This document shows, in pieces, positions 16,356 through 26,174 of a stretch of DNA of 64,000 nucleotides (position 1 is the stretch's first letter; each line of letters begins with the position of its first letter). Made by a program: the position numbers and the translations under genes. This DNA comes from Sporanaerobacter acetigenes DSM 13106 (GTDB lineage: Bacteria; Bacillota; Clostridia; Tissierellales; Sporanaerobacteraceae), in the NCBI RefSeq assembly GCF_900130025.1, contig NZ_FQXR01000003.1, positions 284,444-348,443 of the forward strand. Reading direction: 5' to 3'. The notes beneath the pieces were generated by a model. The model worked only from the letters and a program-made list of their open reading frames with translations, did not search any database and was not told where the DNA came from.

Positions 16356-18263
16356 CTAAAATAATGTCCTTTTATCTTCTATACGCTTAGTAATTTTGCA
16401 CTGATCAAAATATTCAAGCAATCCTATAGCTATTTTTCTATTTGTATTCAGCAAATCTCTATATTGAGATGCCGTAATAGATTCATTATCAGCTAAATAA
16501 TCCTTTAAGATGCTTAAAGCTTTTGTATATAACTCTTTTAAAAAGTAAGTATCTTCTTTTATTTGAATTATTTCACCACAATCCACCAATGATTCAAATA
16601 CTTGTTCCACATTATTTTTATCATATTTAATTATATCATACAATTCCTCTAGTTTAGGCGGTATAAAACCTCTATTTAAAAATTCTTTCTTTATACTATC
16701 TACAATCTTTAGTTGTTCCTCAGAATAAATTATTTTAAAATCTTTCAAAAATAGTACTTGACCATTTTGGCATATAGAACCATCATCCATTATTAAATTA
16801 AGCAAACTATCTGCCATTTTGGGCTTAGCACTTTTTAAATATTTGCTTCTAATTTCTTCTTTTGACATTCCAGCTTTTAATGGTTTCTTTTTGTGGTATT
16901 CTTTGAGCTCATTTTCAATCGCATCTTTCAATTGGTTAAAATAATCTATGTGAACGATATAGACATCTTTCAATAAGGATATAATCTTTATCTTGCCATT
17001 CTGCTCTAATTTTTTTATTTCATTTATAACTTTATCTTCAGGCATAACAGTATACATGACAATATTCTTAACTGTTGGATAGCTACTACTTTTATCCAAT
17101 ATTATTTTCTCCACTATTTCAGTAAAATCCCCTGTTTCTTTTATTTTCAATTCTTCTAATGCTCTTTCATCAAATCTTTTCTTCTTGTCTGGATTTGATT
17201 CCAATACTTCTCCTCCTCCAATAGTAAACATTGGAGAATAAAATCTTAAAATAAATTTATCTCCTCTCTTTGCAACTATAGGCTCTTCTAATCTCAATTG
17301 AGCATATCCGCTTTCTCCTGGAGACAAGAATTCATTATCTAACAATACTACTCTACATAATACCTCTTTAGTCCCTATATAAAGTCTAAGTCTTGATCTA
17401 TTTTCAATAATCTTTGGAATATCTCTAAGTATCTTAAGTTTCACATCTAGCATCATAGTATCTTTCATAGAACCAATAGAAGCTACTACATCCCCCCTTT
17501 CCAATTCAGATTTTTTTAGCCCTGCTAAATTTATTGCAACTCTTTGACCAGCATAGACAATAGATGTATCTTTGTCATGCACTTGCAGTGAACGTATTCT
17601 GGTTGTTTTATTTCCTGGGAAAACTTGTACTTCTTCTCCTACTTTAAGCGTTCCAGAAATCAAAGTTCCTGTAACAATAGTACCAAATCCAGATATAGTA
17701 AATACTCTATCTACGGGCAATCTAGGCATACCCTCACTATCCCTTTCCTCTACTTCATCTGACAATTCATCTATGAGTTTAATAGTTTCATCTATACCAA
17801 TCCCTTTGGTTGATGAAACAGGGATAATTGGAGTCCCTTCAAGAAAAGTTCCTTCTACGCTCATACTTACTTCTTCTTTGACAAGTTCCAGCCACTCTTC
17901 TTCTACTAAATCTGCTTTAGTTAAAACTATAAATCCACTTTTTATCCCAAGAAGATCCAATATAGCTAAATGCTCTTTGGTTTGTGGCATTACTCCCTCG
18001 TCTGCTGCAACAACCAATATAACTATATCTATACCAATAACTCCTGCCAACATATTTTTAATAAACTTCTCATGACCAGGAACATCAATTATTCCTGCTC
18101 TTTTCCCACTAGGTAAATCAAAATATGTAAAACCTAATTCTATTGAAATACCTCTTTCTTGTTCCTCTCTCAATCTATCAGTATTTCTACCAGTGAGAGC
18201 CCTAATTAAAGTTGTTTTTCCATGATCGATATGACCTGCAGTCCCTATGATTATATGCTTCAT
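16356..18263 (-). CDS. selB: Selenocysteine-specific elongation factor SelB
   Basis: 635 residues, the family's usual size. GTPase domain with GHIDHGKTT (10-18), DVPGHEKF and TKAD is followed by EF-Tu-like beta-barrel domains II and III and C-terminal winged helices (from about residue 370) that bind the SECIS hairpin. It delivers Sec-tRNA to the ribosome at UGA. It is third of selD-selA-selB, 14 bp after selA. Confidence 0.97.
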   Translation of the reverse strand: MKHIIIGTAGHIDHGKTTLIRALTGRNTDRLREEQERGISIELGFTYFDLPSGKRAGIIDVPGHEKFIKNMLAGVIGIDIVILVVAADEGVMPQTKEHLAILDLLGIKSGFIVLTKADLVEEEWLELVKEEVSMSVEGTFLEGTPIIPVSSTKGIGIDETIKLIDELSDEVEERDSEGMPRLPVDRVFTISGFGTIVTGTLISGTLKVGEEVQVFPGNKTTRIRSLQVHDKDTSIVYAGQRVAINLAGLKKSELERGDVVASIGSMKDTMMLDVKLKILRDIPKIIENRSRLRLYIGTKEVLCRVVLLDNEFLSPGESGYAQLRLEEPIVAKRGDKFILRFYSPMFTIGGGEVLESNPDKKKRFDERALEELKIKETGDFTEIVEKIILDKSSSYPTVKNIVMYTVMPEDKVINEIKKLEQNGKIKIISLLKDVYIVHIDYFNQLKDAIENELKEYHKKKPLKAGMSKEEIRSKYLKSAKPKMADSLLNLIMDDGSICQNGQVLFLKDFKIIYSEEQLKIVDSIKKEFLNRGFIPPKLEELYDIIKYDKNNVEQVFESLVDCGEIIQIKEDTYFLKELYTKALSILKDYLADNESITASQYRDLLNTNRKIAIGLLEYFDQCKITKRIEDKRTLF

Positions 18264-18277
18264 TTAAAGCACTCTCC

Positions 18278-19696
18278 TTACTTTTCTAAAGCATTCTTAA
18301 CGCCTTCTACTATTATATCAAACTCATCATTTTTAACTGTTCTCAAGTCCAAATATATTTTGTCTTTAGAAACACGAGTAATGATTGGAATCCTAAAACA
18401 TCTCAATCTCTTTTCAAACTGTGCTGAACTTATTTTTTTTGATGACAAGGTCAAACATTTAGTAGGTAATTTTTCTAAGGGCAAAGAGCCTCCACCTACT
18501 TCAGAATAATCATCTTCTATTTGCATTTGGATTAACTCTTCACTTATTTCTTCGTTCAACATATTTTTTAATCTATCTGCTTTTCTTTCAAGTTCATCAA
18601 GAGAGATAGTCATCATATTGAGTGTAGGAATATTCTTCACAGCAGAATCCTCATCTAAATATAATTTAAGAGTTCCCTCCAATGCGGATATAGTGAATTT
18701 ATCCACTCTAAATGCCCTAGTCAAAGGATTTCTTTTCATTTTCTCAATATACTCTTTTTTCCCAACTATAATTCCAGCTTGAGGCCCTCCTAAAAGTTTA
18801 TCTCCACTAAATGTAACAATATCTACGCCATTTTTTATAGAGTTTTGTACAGTTGGTTCATATTCCAATCCATATTTAGATAAATCTATCAACACACCGC
18901 TGCCTAAATCTTCTACAATAGGTATTTCATATTTTTTCTTCAAACTTTTCAACTCTTCTAAGGAAACCGAAGAAGTAAACCCAAGTATTCTATAATTGCT
19001 TGTATGAACCTTTAAAAAAGCAGCAGTATTTTCATTTATAGCATTTTCATAATCCCATATATGAGTCTTATTAGTCGTACCTACATCTACAAGATATGCT
19101 CCACTTTGTTCCATAACTTCAGGAACCCTAAACGAACCACCAATTTCTATCAATTCTCCTCTAGATACAATGACTTCCTTATCTTTTGCCAATGTGCTTA
19201 AAACCAACAACACTGCAGCAGCATTGTTGTTAACAACCATTGCACTTTCTGCACCAGTAATCTTTGTAATTATTTCTTCCAAATGACTATATCTAGATCC
19301 TCTCTGGCCTAGCTCCAAATCATACTCTAAATTAGAATAATTGGAAGATACTTCTATTATATTTCGAATAACTTTTTCACTCATAAGAGACCTTCCCAAG
19401 TTTGTATGAATTATAACTCCTGTAGCATTTACAACTCTCTTTAATTTGAAATTGTTCTTTTCTTCTGCATTTTCAACTACAAAATGTGGCAATTTTTTTA
19501 TTCTTTCTTCTATATTCTCATCTTTTATAACTCCATCTTTTATATCATCTCTTAAAATATCCAGCTCTTCTCTTATTGAATCTAATATAGTAACCCTTGG
19601 CAATTTATCCAACTTCTCACTTATAATAGGGTTTTCTAAAAGTTCATCAACTTTAGGTATAAAGCTAAATAATTTTTTACTTTCTCCCATTTTCAT
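18278..19696 (-). CDS. selA: L-seryl-tRNA(Sec) selenium transferase
   Basis: PLP-dependent decameric enzyme that converts Ser-tRNA(Sec) to Sec-tRNA(Sec) with selenophosphate. Length is 472. The PLP lysine is Lys300 in SGDKLLGGPQAGI, and NATGVIIHTNLGRS near 90-103 is diagnostic. Two ATG codons (19696 and 19690) are possible; the second is better spaced from AGAGGA. It starts 12 bp after selD. Confidence 0.97.
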   Translation of the reverse strand: MKMGESKKLFSFIPKVDELLENPIISEKLDKLPRVTILDSIREELDILRDDIKDGVIKDENIEERIKKLPHFVVENAEEKNNFKLKRVVNATGVIIHTNLGRSLMSEKVIRNIIEVSSNYSNLEYDLELGQRGSRYSHLEEIITKITGAESAMVVNNNAAAVLLVLSTLAKDKEVIVSRGELIEIGGSFRVPEVMEQSGAYLVDVGTTNKTHIWDYENAINENTAAFLKVHTSNYRILGFTSSVSLEELKSLKKKYEIPIVEDLGSGVLIDLSKYGLEYEPTVQNSIKNGVDIVTFSGDKLLGGPQAGIIVGKKEYIEKMKRNPLTRAFRVDKFTISALEGTLKLYLDEDSAVKNIPTLNMMTISLDELERKADRLKNMLNEEISEELIQMQIEDDYSEVGGGSLPLEKLPTKCLTLSSKKISSAQFEKRLRCFRIPIITRVSKDKIYLDLRTVKNDEFDIIVEGVKNALEK

Positions 19697-19708
19697 CCAT
19701 CCTCTTCA

Positions 19709-20740
19709 TTATTCTACGTAAATATAATGATCTCGCTTTTCTAGCACTTCTCCAACAACACTAAAAGAAGTAGGTGTATTTTTAAGTTCTTCCAGCAATT
19801 TATCTACTTTATCTTCTGATACAGATATAAGCAATCCACCAGAAGTTTGAGGATCAAACAAAATATCTTTTTTTTCTACTGGAATTTCTCTTAAAAATTT
19901 AACCCTATCTCCAATATAAGCTTCATTTTTATAAGCTCCTGCTGGAACCAGTCCCATTTGTGCAAAATAAAGTGCACCTTCAATTAAAGATATTTTGTCA
20001 TGATCTATTTTTAAACTCACTGAACTAGCCATAGCCATCTCTAAACTATGACCCAAAAGTCCAAATCCAGTTATATCAGTACAACCATTCACTCCAACTT
20101 TATCAATAGCATCTTTAGCATATTTATTTAGTGTAGTCATGACTTTCACTGCTTCATCATAAGATTTTTCGTCTGCCAAACCACCTTTAATAGCTGTATT
20201 TATGATACCAGTCCCTATAGGTTTTGTAAGAACCAACAAATCACCTGATCTTGCACCGCCATTGGCAAGTACTTCATCAGGATGAACAAATCCAGTTACA
20301 GAAAGGCCATATTTAGGTTCATCATCTTCAACGGTATGACCTCCTACTAGTATTGCACCAGCTTCTTGTACTTTGTCATGACCTCCTTTTAATATTTGAA
20401 CCAATACATCTGGAGATAAGCAATTTGGAAAGCAAACTATATTCATAGCCATAATAGGTTTTCCACCCATGGCATATACATCACTTAAAGAATTGGTAGC
20501 TGCAATTTGACCAAATGTATATGGATCATCAACTACAGGTGTGAAAAAATCCAATGTTTGTATAATGGCCAAATCATCATTTACTTTATATACAGCAGCA
20601 TCATCTGAAGTATCTAATCCAATGATTAAATTTTCATCATAAGTTTTTGGTAATTGACACAAAACTTGTGCCAAGGTATCAGGACCTATTTTAGCTGCTC
20701 ACCCTGAACTCTTCGTAAGCTCTGTAAGTCTTTTGTTCAT
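19709..20740 (-). CDS. selD: Selenide, water dikinase (selenophosphate synthetase), itself a selenoprotein with UGA = Sec
   Basis: Makes selenophosphate from selenide and ATP. The true start is ATG 20740 after GAAGGAAGGG. Codon 14 is TGA (20701-20699) within SSG-U-AAKIG, the place where E. coli SelD has its catalytic GCGCK cysteine. Downstream are the Mg/ATP motifs [20 protein letters not shown] and [11 protein letters not shown]. With Sec the protein has 343 residues, the family length. Automatic callers would start at a TTG at codon 23 and lose the active site. selA, selB and tRNA-Sec nearby support recoding. Confidence 0.95.
20674..20698 (-). promoter_or_regulatory. Candidate bacterial SECIS element in selD
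   Basis: Starting 11 bases after the UGA, AGGT (20687-20684) pairs with ACCT (20677-20674) around a 6-base loop CCTGAT that contains a G. Position and loop agree with known bacterial SECIS hairpins, although the stem is short. No folding program was run. Confidence 0.5.
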
Positions 20741-20760
20741 CTTAATCCCTTCCTTCTATT

Positions 20761-21402
20761 TTATTTAACAGTAATAAAATCTTTTATATTTTCAAATTTT
20801 TTATTTCCTATCCCTGATACATTCATAATGTCTTCAATACTATTGAACTTCCTCGATTCCCTATATTCTACAATTCTTGTAGCTAATACTTCCCCAATTC
20901 CTGGTAGATTCATCAATTCTTCTTTTGTACAAGTATTTATATTTATCTTATTGCTCTTATTTCCTGAACTATTACTTGAACTTCCTCCATCAGAAATTTC
21001 AACTTCATCTATTATGTCATTATCTTCACCAATTTTAGGAATATATATCTTTTCTTCATCTGCCAATTTTTTGGCCAAATTTATTCTATCTAAATCCGCC
21101 TCACTCTTAAGACCACCAGCACTGTTTACAGCATCAATGACTCTTGAGCCATTTTTTAATTGAACAAGACCTGGTTTATATACTTGTCCGCTAATATGAA
21201 CCATTATGATTTCTTCTGCTTCATTTTCATCTTTTGGTTTTCCTTCATCTATTTCTTCCAAATCATCTAAAGTGATTTCTTCCAAATTTGTTTTTTTATT
21301 CAATGTTACATTTTTGTTATATAAATTAAAAAAGATAATAAAAACGACTATTATAACTAATAATAGTATAACGATTTGCTCTCTTTTTGTAAAGAATTTC
21401 AC
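20761..21402 (-). CDS. comEA: ComEA-type DNA receptor
   Basis: Membrane-anchored competence DNA-binding protein: TM helix at residues 8-27, an acidic linker, an SLBB domain (about 75-130, VHISGQVYKPGLVQL), a Gly/Ser-rich spacer and a C-terminal double helix-hairpin-helix (ININTCTKEELMNLPGIGEV). The GTG start at 21402 is chosen for the GAGGTG site; the frame is open 10 codons further up. It lies 20 bp before selD and heads that transcription unit. It works with ComEC, encoded at the left edge. Confidence 0.93.
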   Translation of the reverse strand: MKFFTKREQIVILLLVIIVVFIIFFNLYNKNVTLNKKTNLEEITLDDLEEIDEGKPKDENEAEEIIMVHISGQVYKPGLVQLKNGSRVIDAVNSAGGLKSEADLDRINLAKKLADEEKIYIPKIGEDNDIIDEVEISDGGSSSNSSGNKSNKININTCTKEELMNLPGIGEVLATRIVEYRESRKFNSIEDIMNVSGIGNKKFENIKDFITVK

Positions 21403-21511
21403 CTTTATCACCTCATTTTGACGAATAATCATACTATTTTATTCTATTAATTTTAGGTTTTTCCTCTTTTTATAAAAATATTAATTATGGTATTAAAATT
21501 TTCATGAATTT

Positions 21512-21529
21512 CTGATATACTAATATCAG
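21512..21529 (+). promoter_or_regulatory. Inverted repeat in the dacF leader or promoter
   Basis: CTGATAT-ACTA-ATATCAG is a perfect 7-bp inverted repeat 25 bp before the dacF start, next to a TATACT-like -10. It may be an operator or an mRNA hairpin. No known site is matched. Confidence 0.35.
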
Positions 21530-21553
21530 TAATGTGTAAGGAAGGTGTATATT

Positions 21554-22837
21554 TTGAAAAAAATCGGACTTATATTTTTAGTTTTTGTTCTTATATTTAA
21601 TTGTAGTTTTTCCTATGCCGATGACTTAGATATAACTGGAGAAGCAGCTATTTTAATAGATGCAGAAACTGGACAAATACTTTATGAAAAAAATGCTAAT
21701 ATGCAACTTTTCCCTGCTAGTACTACAAAGATAATGACTGGAATACTTGCAATTGAATATGGAAATTTAAATGACATTATAACAATTGATGAAGATGTTG
21801 TAAAAAGAACTGATGGAACACATATTGCATTAGATGTGGGAGAACAAATGTCATTAAATAATTTATTACATGCCCTTTTAATAGAATCTGCAAATGATGC
21901 CGCAGTAGCAATAGCTATACATATTTCTGGAAGTGTTGAAGACTTTGCTGATCTTATGAATGAAAAAGCAAAAGAAATAGGTGCTACAAACACTTACTTT
22001 AAAAACCCTAATGGACTCCCAGATGAAAACCATTTGACTACAGCCCATGATTTAGCCATGATAGCAAAATACGCAATGCAAAATGAAACTTTTCGAGAAA
22101 TAGTAAAAAATTATACATATGTGATTCCTCCAACTAATAAAAAAGAAGAATCTAGATATTTGAAATCAAACAACAGATTATTATATAGCAACAAAAAAAT
22201 CAATGTGGATGGAAAAGTTATACCCATTAAATATGAATGGGCCACTGGAGTTAAAAGTGGCTATACAACAGCTGCTCAACAATGTTTAGTATCCTCTGCC
22301 GCCAAAGGCAATATGAAACTTATTTGTGTCGTATTGAAATCCTGTGGTACAGATGTCTATGTAGATACACATAAACTACTCAATTATGGTTTTGATAATT
22401 TTGAAAAAGCACATTTATCATTTAAAAATGAATTTATAAAAAACGTAAGCATTGAAAATGGCTCTAGTTCTTATGTTTCAAGTGTAGCTAGTGAAGACTT
22501 ATACGTTACAATCCCCAAAGGAAGTAGAAGTAATATTGAAAAAATAGTTTCTTTAGACGAAAACCTACAAGCTCCTATAATAGAGGGACAAGCTCTTGGA
22601 AAAATAGAATATTTTCTTAATGGAAATTCTTTAGGAACTATAAACATTGTTTCTACAATGAATATACCAGAAAAAACTGTGGAAGAAAAAATAAAAGAAA
22701 GTTTCATTTTTAAAGAATGGTGGTTAGTTTTATTGATCTTATTTACATTTTGGAGAATACTTTCTACAGTTAAAAGAGCTAAAAGAAGAAAAAGAAGAAA
22801 AAATGCATATATAAAAGTAAATGACCCTATTAAATAG
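21554..22837 (+). CDS. dacF: D-alanyl-D-alanine carboxypeptidase (DacF-like)
   Basis: Trims peptidoglycan pentapeptides outside the membrane. Signal peptide (IGLIFLVFVLIFNCSFSYA), then the penicillin-binding motifs SxxK as STTK (residues 56-59), SAN near 117 and KSG near 235. A C-terminal PBP5-like beta domain and a terminal membrane anchor followed by KRAKRRKRRK complete it. The TTG start at 21554 has AAGGAAGG at 8 bp; the upstream GTG at 21545 overlaps that site. In spore-formers DacF acts on cortex precursor. Its role here is inferred. Confidence 0.92.
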   Translation: MKKIGLIFLVFVLIFNCSFSYADDLDITGEAAILIDAETGQILYEKNANMQLFPASTTKIMTGILAIEYGNLNDIITIDEDVVKRTDGTHIALDVGEQMSLNNLLHALLIESANDAAVAIAIHISGSVEDFADLMNEKAKEIGATNTYFKNPNGLPDENHLTTAHDLAMIAKYAMQNETFREIVKNYTYVIPPTNKKEESRYLKSNNRLLYSNKKINVDGKVIPIKYEWATGVKSGYTTAAQQCLVSSAAKGNMKLICVVLKSCGTDVYVDTHKLLNYGFDNFEKAHLSFKNEFIKNVSIENGSSSYVSSVASEDLYVTIPKGSRSNIEKIVSLDENLQAPIIEGQALGKIEYFLNGNSLGTINIVSTMNIPEKTVEEKIKESFIFKEWWLVLLILFTFWRILSTVKRAKRRKRRKNAYIKVNDPIK

Positions 22838-22851
22838 GGTCATTTACTTTT
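22813..22851. terminator. Bidirectional terminator between dacF and ridA
   Basis: AAAAGTAAATGACCCTAT (22813-22830) pairs perfectly over 18 bp with ATAGGGTCATTTACTTTT (22834-22851), with a 3-base loop. Both convergent stop codons lie inside it. Confidence 0.9.
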
Positions 22852-23230
22852 ATATAATTGCTATAGCTTCAATTTCAATATCACCATTCTTAGGCAATTT
22901 AGCTACTTCTACACAAGATCTAGCTGGCTTATGATCCGTAAAATATTCTCCATATACTTCATTTATTTCTCCAAATTTGTCCATATCGCTTATGAATATT
23001 GTTACTTTCACTACATCTTCAAGAGTAGCACCAGCTTCTTTAAGTATTGCCTTAACATTTTCTAAACTCTGTCTGGTCTCTTTTTTTATGTCATTTATTA
23101 TAAGTTCTCCTGTTTCAGGAACTATTGGCAATTGACCAGATGTAAAAATCATATTTCCTGCTTTCATACCTTGTGAATAAGGTCCTATTGCTGCTGGAGC
23201 CTTATCAGTATTTACAACTATTTTATCCAT
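22850..23230 (-). CDS. ridA: RidA family enamine/imine deaminase
   Basis: 126 residues, usual length. Motifs [32 protein letters not shown] and the substrate arginine in [11 protein letters not shown] match RidA/YjgF. It clears reactive 2-aminoacrylate and similar imines made by PLP enzymes. It has its own AAAGGAGG site and lies behind the rsfS terminator. Confidence 0.95.
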   Translation of the reverse strand: MDKIVVNTDKAPAAIGPYSQGMKAGNMIFTSGQLPIVPETGELIINDIKKETRQSLENVKAILKEAGATLEDVVKVTIFISDMDKFGEINEVYGEYFTDHKPARSCVEVAKLPKNGDIEIEAIAII

Positions 23231-23257
23231 AATAAAACCTCCTTTATATATAAAAAT

Positions 23258-23283
23258 CTTCCCATTTCTTATGAAATGAGAAG
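23258..23283 (-). terminator. Terminator at the end of rsfS
   Basis: An 11-bp stem (23283-23273 with 23268-23258, one G-U pair) with a 4-base loop is followed by ATTTTTA. It overlaps the rsfS stop codon. Confidence 0.7.
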
Positions 23284-23625
23284 GCTTATATCAACTTCCT
23301 CACTATCTGACCACAATCTCTCTAAATTGTAAAAACTTCTATCTTCTCTATGAAAAACATGAACTATAATATCGCCATAATCTAAAAGTATCCATCTTGC
23401 AGAACTGTATCCTTCTTTTTGTACCAAACCAAATCCTATTTTAGACATTTTCTCATCAATTTCATCTGCAATAGCTGTTACTTGACTAGTAGAATTTCCA
23501 CTAGCTATAACAAAATAATCTCCTATACTACTAATTTTTTGTATATTTAATACTTTTATATCAAATGCCTTTTTGTCATCACAAGCTTTCACAATAGTAG
23601 AAAGTCTTTCATCAATTTCAGTCAC
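23269..23625 (-). CDS. rsfS: Ribosomal silencing factor RsfS
   Basis: Binds L14 and blocks subunit joining when nutrients are scarce. About 118 residues with [19 protein letters not shown] and [20 protein letters not shown], the Oligomerization/RsfS core. The GTG start at 23625 is 7 bp after GGGAGG; an upstream TTG in frame overlaps that site. It is the last gene of the obg-to-rsfS operon. Confidence 0.94.
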   Translation of the reverse strand: MTEIDERLSTIVKACDDKKAFDIKVLNIQKISSIGDYFVIASGNSTSQVTAIADEIDEKMSKIGFGLVQKEGYSSARWILLDYGDIIVHVFHREDRSFYNLERLWSDSEEVDISLLIS

Positions 23626-23641
23626 AACAAAACCTCCCAAT

Positions 23642-24622
23642 TTAATTGTTTATTTTTTGACTGTCATCTATACTATCTATAGATTTATTTTCTACAGCCT
23701 TGTGCTCTGTAAACATATTTCTTGCCAATTCCTGAGATTCATCCACATATGGTATATAATATGCTACCCCATTTATGGTTTTTGGCTCTCCTGGCAATGT
23801 TGCCATCTGAATATTTTCTGTATCTATATCTTTTGCCTTCATAGCAAATTTCATGATTACATCTAATGGTATATTTGTATCTACATATTTGTAATAATTG
23901 TTTATCATTTGAGGAATTTTAACTATATTTCTAGGCTTTAAAGTTTGTTCTATAGTTGCTTTGACAAATTGTTGCTGTGCTCTTATTCTTCCCAAATCCG
24001 CATCTTTATAGCCTTTTCCTTTATAGCCTTTTCTATATCTCAAAAACTGTAGTGATTTATCTCCATATAATACTTGTCTACCTTCTTTTAAATGTATTCT
24101 AAGAGGTGGATCTGCTACTAAATCTTCATAGTCCATATCCATAGGCACATCTACTTCTACTCCGCCTATTAAATCTATATATTTTTCAACAAATTTGTAG
24201 TCCACTCTTACATAATAATCCAAATCTACTCCCAATAAATCCTTGACGGCCTTTATAGACAAATCAGGGCCTCCATAGACATGAGCATGATTTATTCTTT
24301 CTTGATTTTTCCTACCTCTTATATAAACTTTGGTATCTCTAGGTATAGACAATACAGATACACTACCAGTGGATTTATCCATTTTGCAAAGCATCATAGT
24401 ATCTGATCTTCGTTTATTATCTTTTAAAATATCCTTTGTGTCTATTCCAAGTAAAAGAAATGTAAGCTCATCATCGTCATCATCAATTGTACTTTTGGAA
24501 AAATTGTCATTTCCCTCAGCTATTTCATCTTCAGCATTTACAAAATAATAAACTACTCCCCCATAAGCTATAGTAAAAATCAAAAAAGATATAAAAAACG
24601 TCTTAAAAAATTTCTTTTTCAC
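23642..24622 (-). CDS. LytR-CpsA-Psr (LCP) family cell-wall ligase
   Basis: One N-terminal TM helix (about residues 7-28) and an extracellular LCP domain with FLLLGIDTKD, RSDTMMLC, SIPRDTKVYI and the LRYRKGYKGKGYKDADLGR stretch. LCP enzymes transfer polyprenyl-linked anionic polymers to peptidoglycan. Start is GTG after GAGGTC. The same yqeK-LCP-rsfS order is common in Clostridia. Confidence 0.93.
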   Translation of the reverse strand: MKKKFFKTFFISFLIFTIAYGGVVYYFVNAEDEIAEGNDNFSKSTIDDDDDELTFLLLGIDTKDILKDNKRRSDTMMLCKMDKSTGSVSVLSIPRDTKVYIRGRKNQERINHAHVYGGPDLSIKAVKDLLGVDLDYYVRVDYKFVEKYIDLIGGVEVDVPMDMDYEDLVADPPLRIHLKEGRQVLYGDKSLQFLRYRKGYKGKGYKDADLGRIRAQQQFVKATIEQTLKPRNIVKIPQMINNYYKYVDTNIPLDVIMKFAMKAKDIDTENIQMATLPGEPKTINGVAYYIPYVDESQELARNMFTEHKAVENKSIDSIDDSQKINN

Positions 24623-24628
24623 AGGACC

Positions 24629-25201
24629 TCACTCCAAATCCTCTCTTATTTTTAAATAATTTCTTGCTTTAATAGTATCTAAGTGGATAAGACCTCCACT
24701 TTTTACTACAAATACAATAGTATTATCCATAGCTTTTATCAAACTCTTATCTAAATCCCTATAAGCCAACCATCTAACTTCCTCTACCCCTTCAAATTTC
24801 CTATTTGGCTCAATATAATCAGCTATAAACACAATCTTATCTAAAATGCTCATATTTTCTTTTCCAGTGGTATGATATCTAATTGCACTAAGTATTTCTT
24901 CATCATAAATATTATATATATGTTTTGCAACTTCTGCACCCAAAGGCCCATGTATAAGTTCTACATTGTTTTCCATAACATTATCTAAAATTATATCAAA
25001 CTCGGCAGCCATTTTCAATAAATTTCTTTTTTCTCTAAATTTAGCACAATCATGAAACAACCCTGCAATTTTAGCTTTTTCCTCATCTACTTTATAAATC
25101 TTAGCAAGTTCCATGCTTGTATTCATAACACCAAGAGAGTGTATATACCTCTTTTCCCCTATATCTTCTTTTAGTTTCTCATAAGCCCAATCCTCAACCA
25201 T
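24629..25201 (-). CDS. yqeK: YqeK-type HD-domain Ap4A hydrolase
   Basis: HD-superfamily phosphohydrolase of 190 residues with the metal motifs H20 (IHSLGVM), GLFHDCAKF, LIHGPLGAE and IVFIADYIEP. YqeK homologues hydrolyse diadenosine tetraphosphate symmetrically. It sits between nadD and the LCP gene, the usual neighbours. Confidence 0.94.
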   Translation of the reverse strand: MVEDWAYEKLKEDIGEKRYIHSLGVMNTSMELAKIYKVDEEKAKIAGLFHDCAKFREKRNLLKMAAEFDIILDNVMENNVELIHGPLGAEVAKHIYNIYDEEILSAIRYHTTGKENMSILDKIVFIADYIEPNRKFEGVEEVRWLAYRDLDKSLIKAMDNTIVFVVKSGGLIHLDTIKARNYLKIREDLE

Positions 25202-25218
25202 TTAAAATTCCTCCAATA

Positions 25219-25827
25219 TTATTCTATATATAATTTCTTCTTTTTTATGTATCTTTCAACTTCTTCAGGTACATAATATTTGATAGATTTTCCTCTTTTG
25301 ACTCTATTTCTTATCCCTGTAGAAGATATATCAATATATGGTATAGTAAGTAAATATGCAGTATCTCTATGTTCTTTATTTATTTTGTCTATCAAATTTT
25401 CTAATTCGCTATTTGGAATTCCTATCCTTTTGACAGTGACGAATTTGCATAATTTAAGTAGCTCCTCATGATTTTTCCATTTATATATATCAACCAAAGA
25501 ATCTGCCCCTGTAATAAAATAATACTCAGCATCTTTATTTTCTTTTTTTAATCTTTTTATTGTATCTACAGTATATGTAAGACCTTCTCTTTCAATCTCC
25601 ATAGTAGATACAAAAAAATATGGATTGTCATTTGTAGCTAGTAGTGTCATCTCATATCTGTCATAAGGCTCAGTTATATCATCCCAATTTTTATGTGGCG
25701 GTCTACCTGAAGGAATAAATACCACTTTATCTAAATTAAAATGTACTCTTGTCTCTTCTGCCAATATCAAATGACCTAAATGAATTGGGTCAAAAGTTCC
25801 CCCCATAATTCCTATTTTAGTCTTCAT
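25219..25827 (-). CDS. nadD: Nicotinate-nucleotide adenylyltransferase
   Basis: NAD biosynthesis: nicotinate mononucleotide plus ATP gives deamido-NAD. 202 residues with GGTFDPIHLGH (nucleotidyltransferase HxGH) at 9-19, PPHK, and the C-terminal ISSTGIRNRVKRG. It follows yhbY by 42 bp and is set off by a hairpin. Confidence 0.97.
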   Translation of the reverse strand: MKTKIGIMGGTFDPIHLGHLILAEETRVHFNLDKVVFIPSGRPPHKNWDDITEPYDRYEMTLLATNDNPYFFVSTMEIEREGLTYTVDTIKRLKKENKDAEYYFITGADSLVDIYKWKNHEELLKLCKFVTVKRIGIPNSELENLIDKINKEHRDTAYLLTIPYIDISSTGIRNRVKRGKSIKYYVPEEVERYIKKKKLYIE

Positions 25828-25850
25828 TGTTTCCTCCCTCCAAAACAGAA

Positions 25851-25871
25851 AAGATTGGCTGTGCCAATCTT
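25851..25871 (-). terminator. Terminator-like hairpin after yhbY
   Basis: AAGATTGGC/GCCAATCTT, a 9-bp perfect stem with a 3-base loop, overlaps the yhbY stop and is followed on the minus strand by TTCTGTTTT. It may reduce read-through into nadD. Confidence 0.55.
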
Positions 25872-26160
25872 ATGGTAGTTCTATTCTTTTTTTGTCCTTT
25901 GATTCCCTATATAATACGAATTTATTTCCTATACTTTGAACAAACTCTGCATTTGTCAATTCAGCTACTTGATTAGCTACTTCTTTTGTGTTTAGTAAAC
26001 TATTGTTCAAAACATTTATTTTAATAATCTCTCTAGCTTCAAGAGCATCATCTACTTGTTTTATTAAATTGTCATTGACTCCATTTTTACCTATTTGAAA
26101 AATGGGATCAATACCATTTGCAATGCCTTTTAAGTAACTCCTCTGTTTTCCAGTTAACAA
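25870..26160 (-). CDS. yhbY: YhbY-family RNA-binding protein (CRM domain)
   Basis: 96 residues forming one CRM domain: LTGKQRSYLKGIANGIDPI, then QIGKNGV (GxxG loop) and FVLYRESKD at the end. Homologues associate with pre-50S ribosomes. ATG at 26160. Confidence 0.94.
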   Translation of the reverse strand: MLTGKQRSYLKGIANGIDPIFQIGKNGVNDNLIKQVDDALEAREIIKINVLNNSLLNTKEVANQVAELTNAEFVQSIGNKFVLYRESKDKKRIELP

Positions 26161-26174
26161 TTAATACACTCCTT

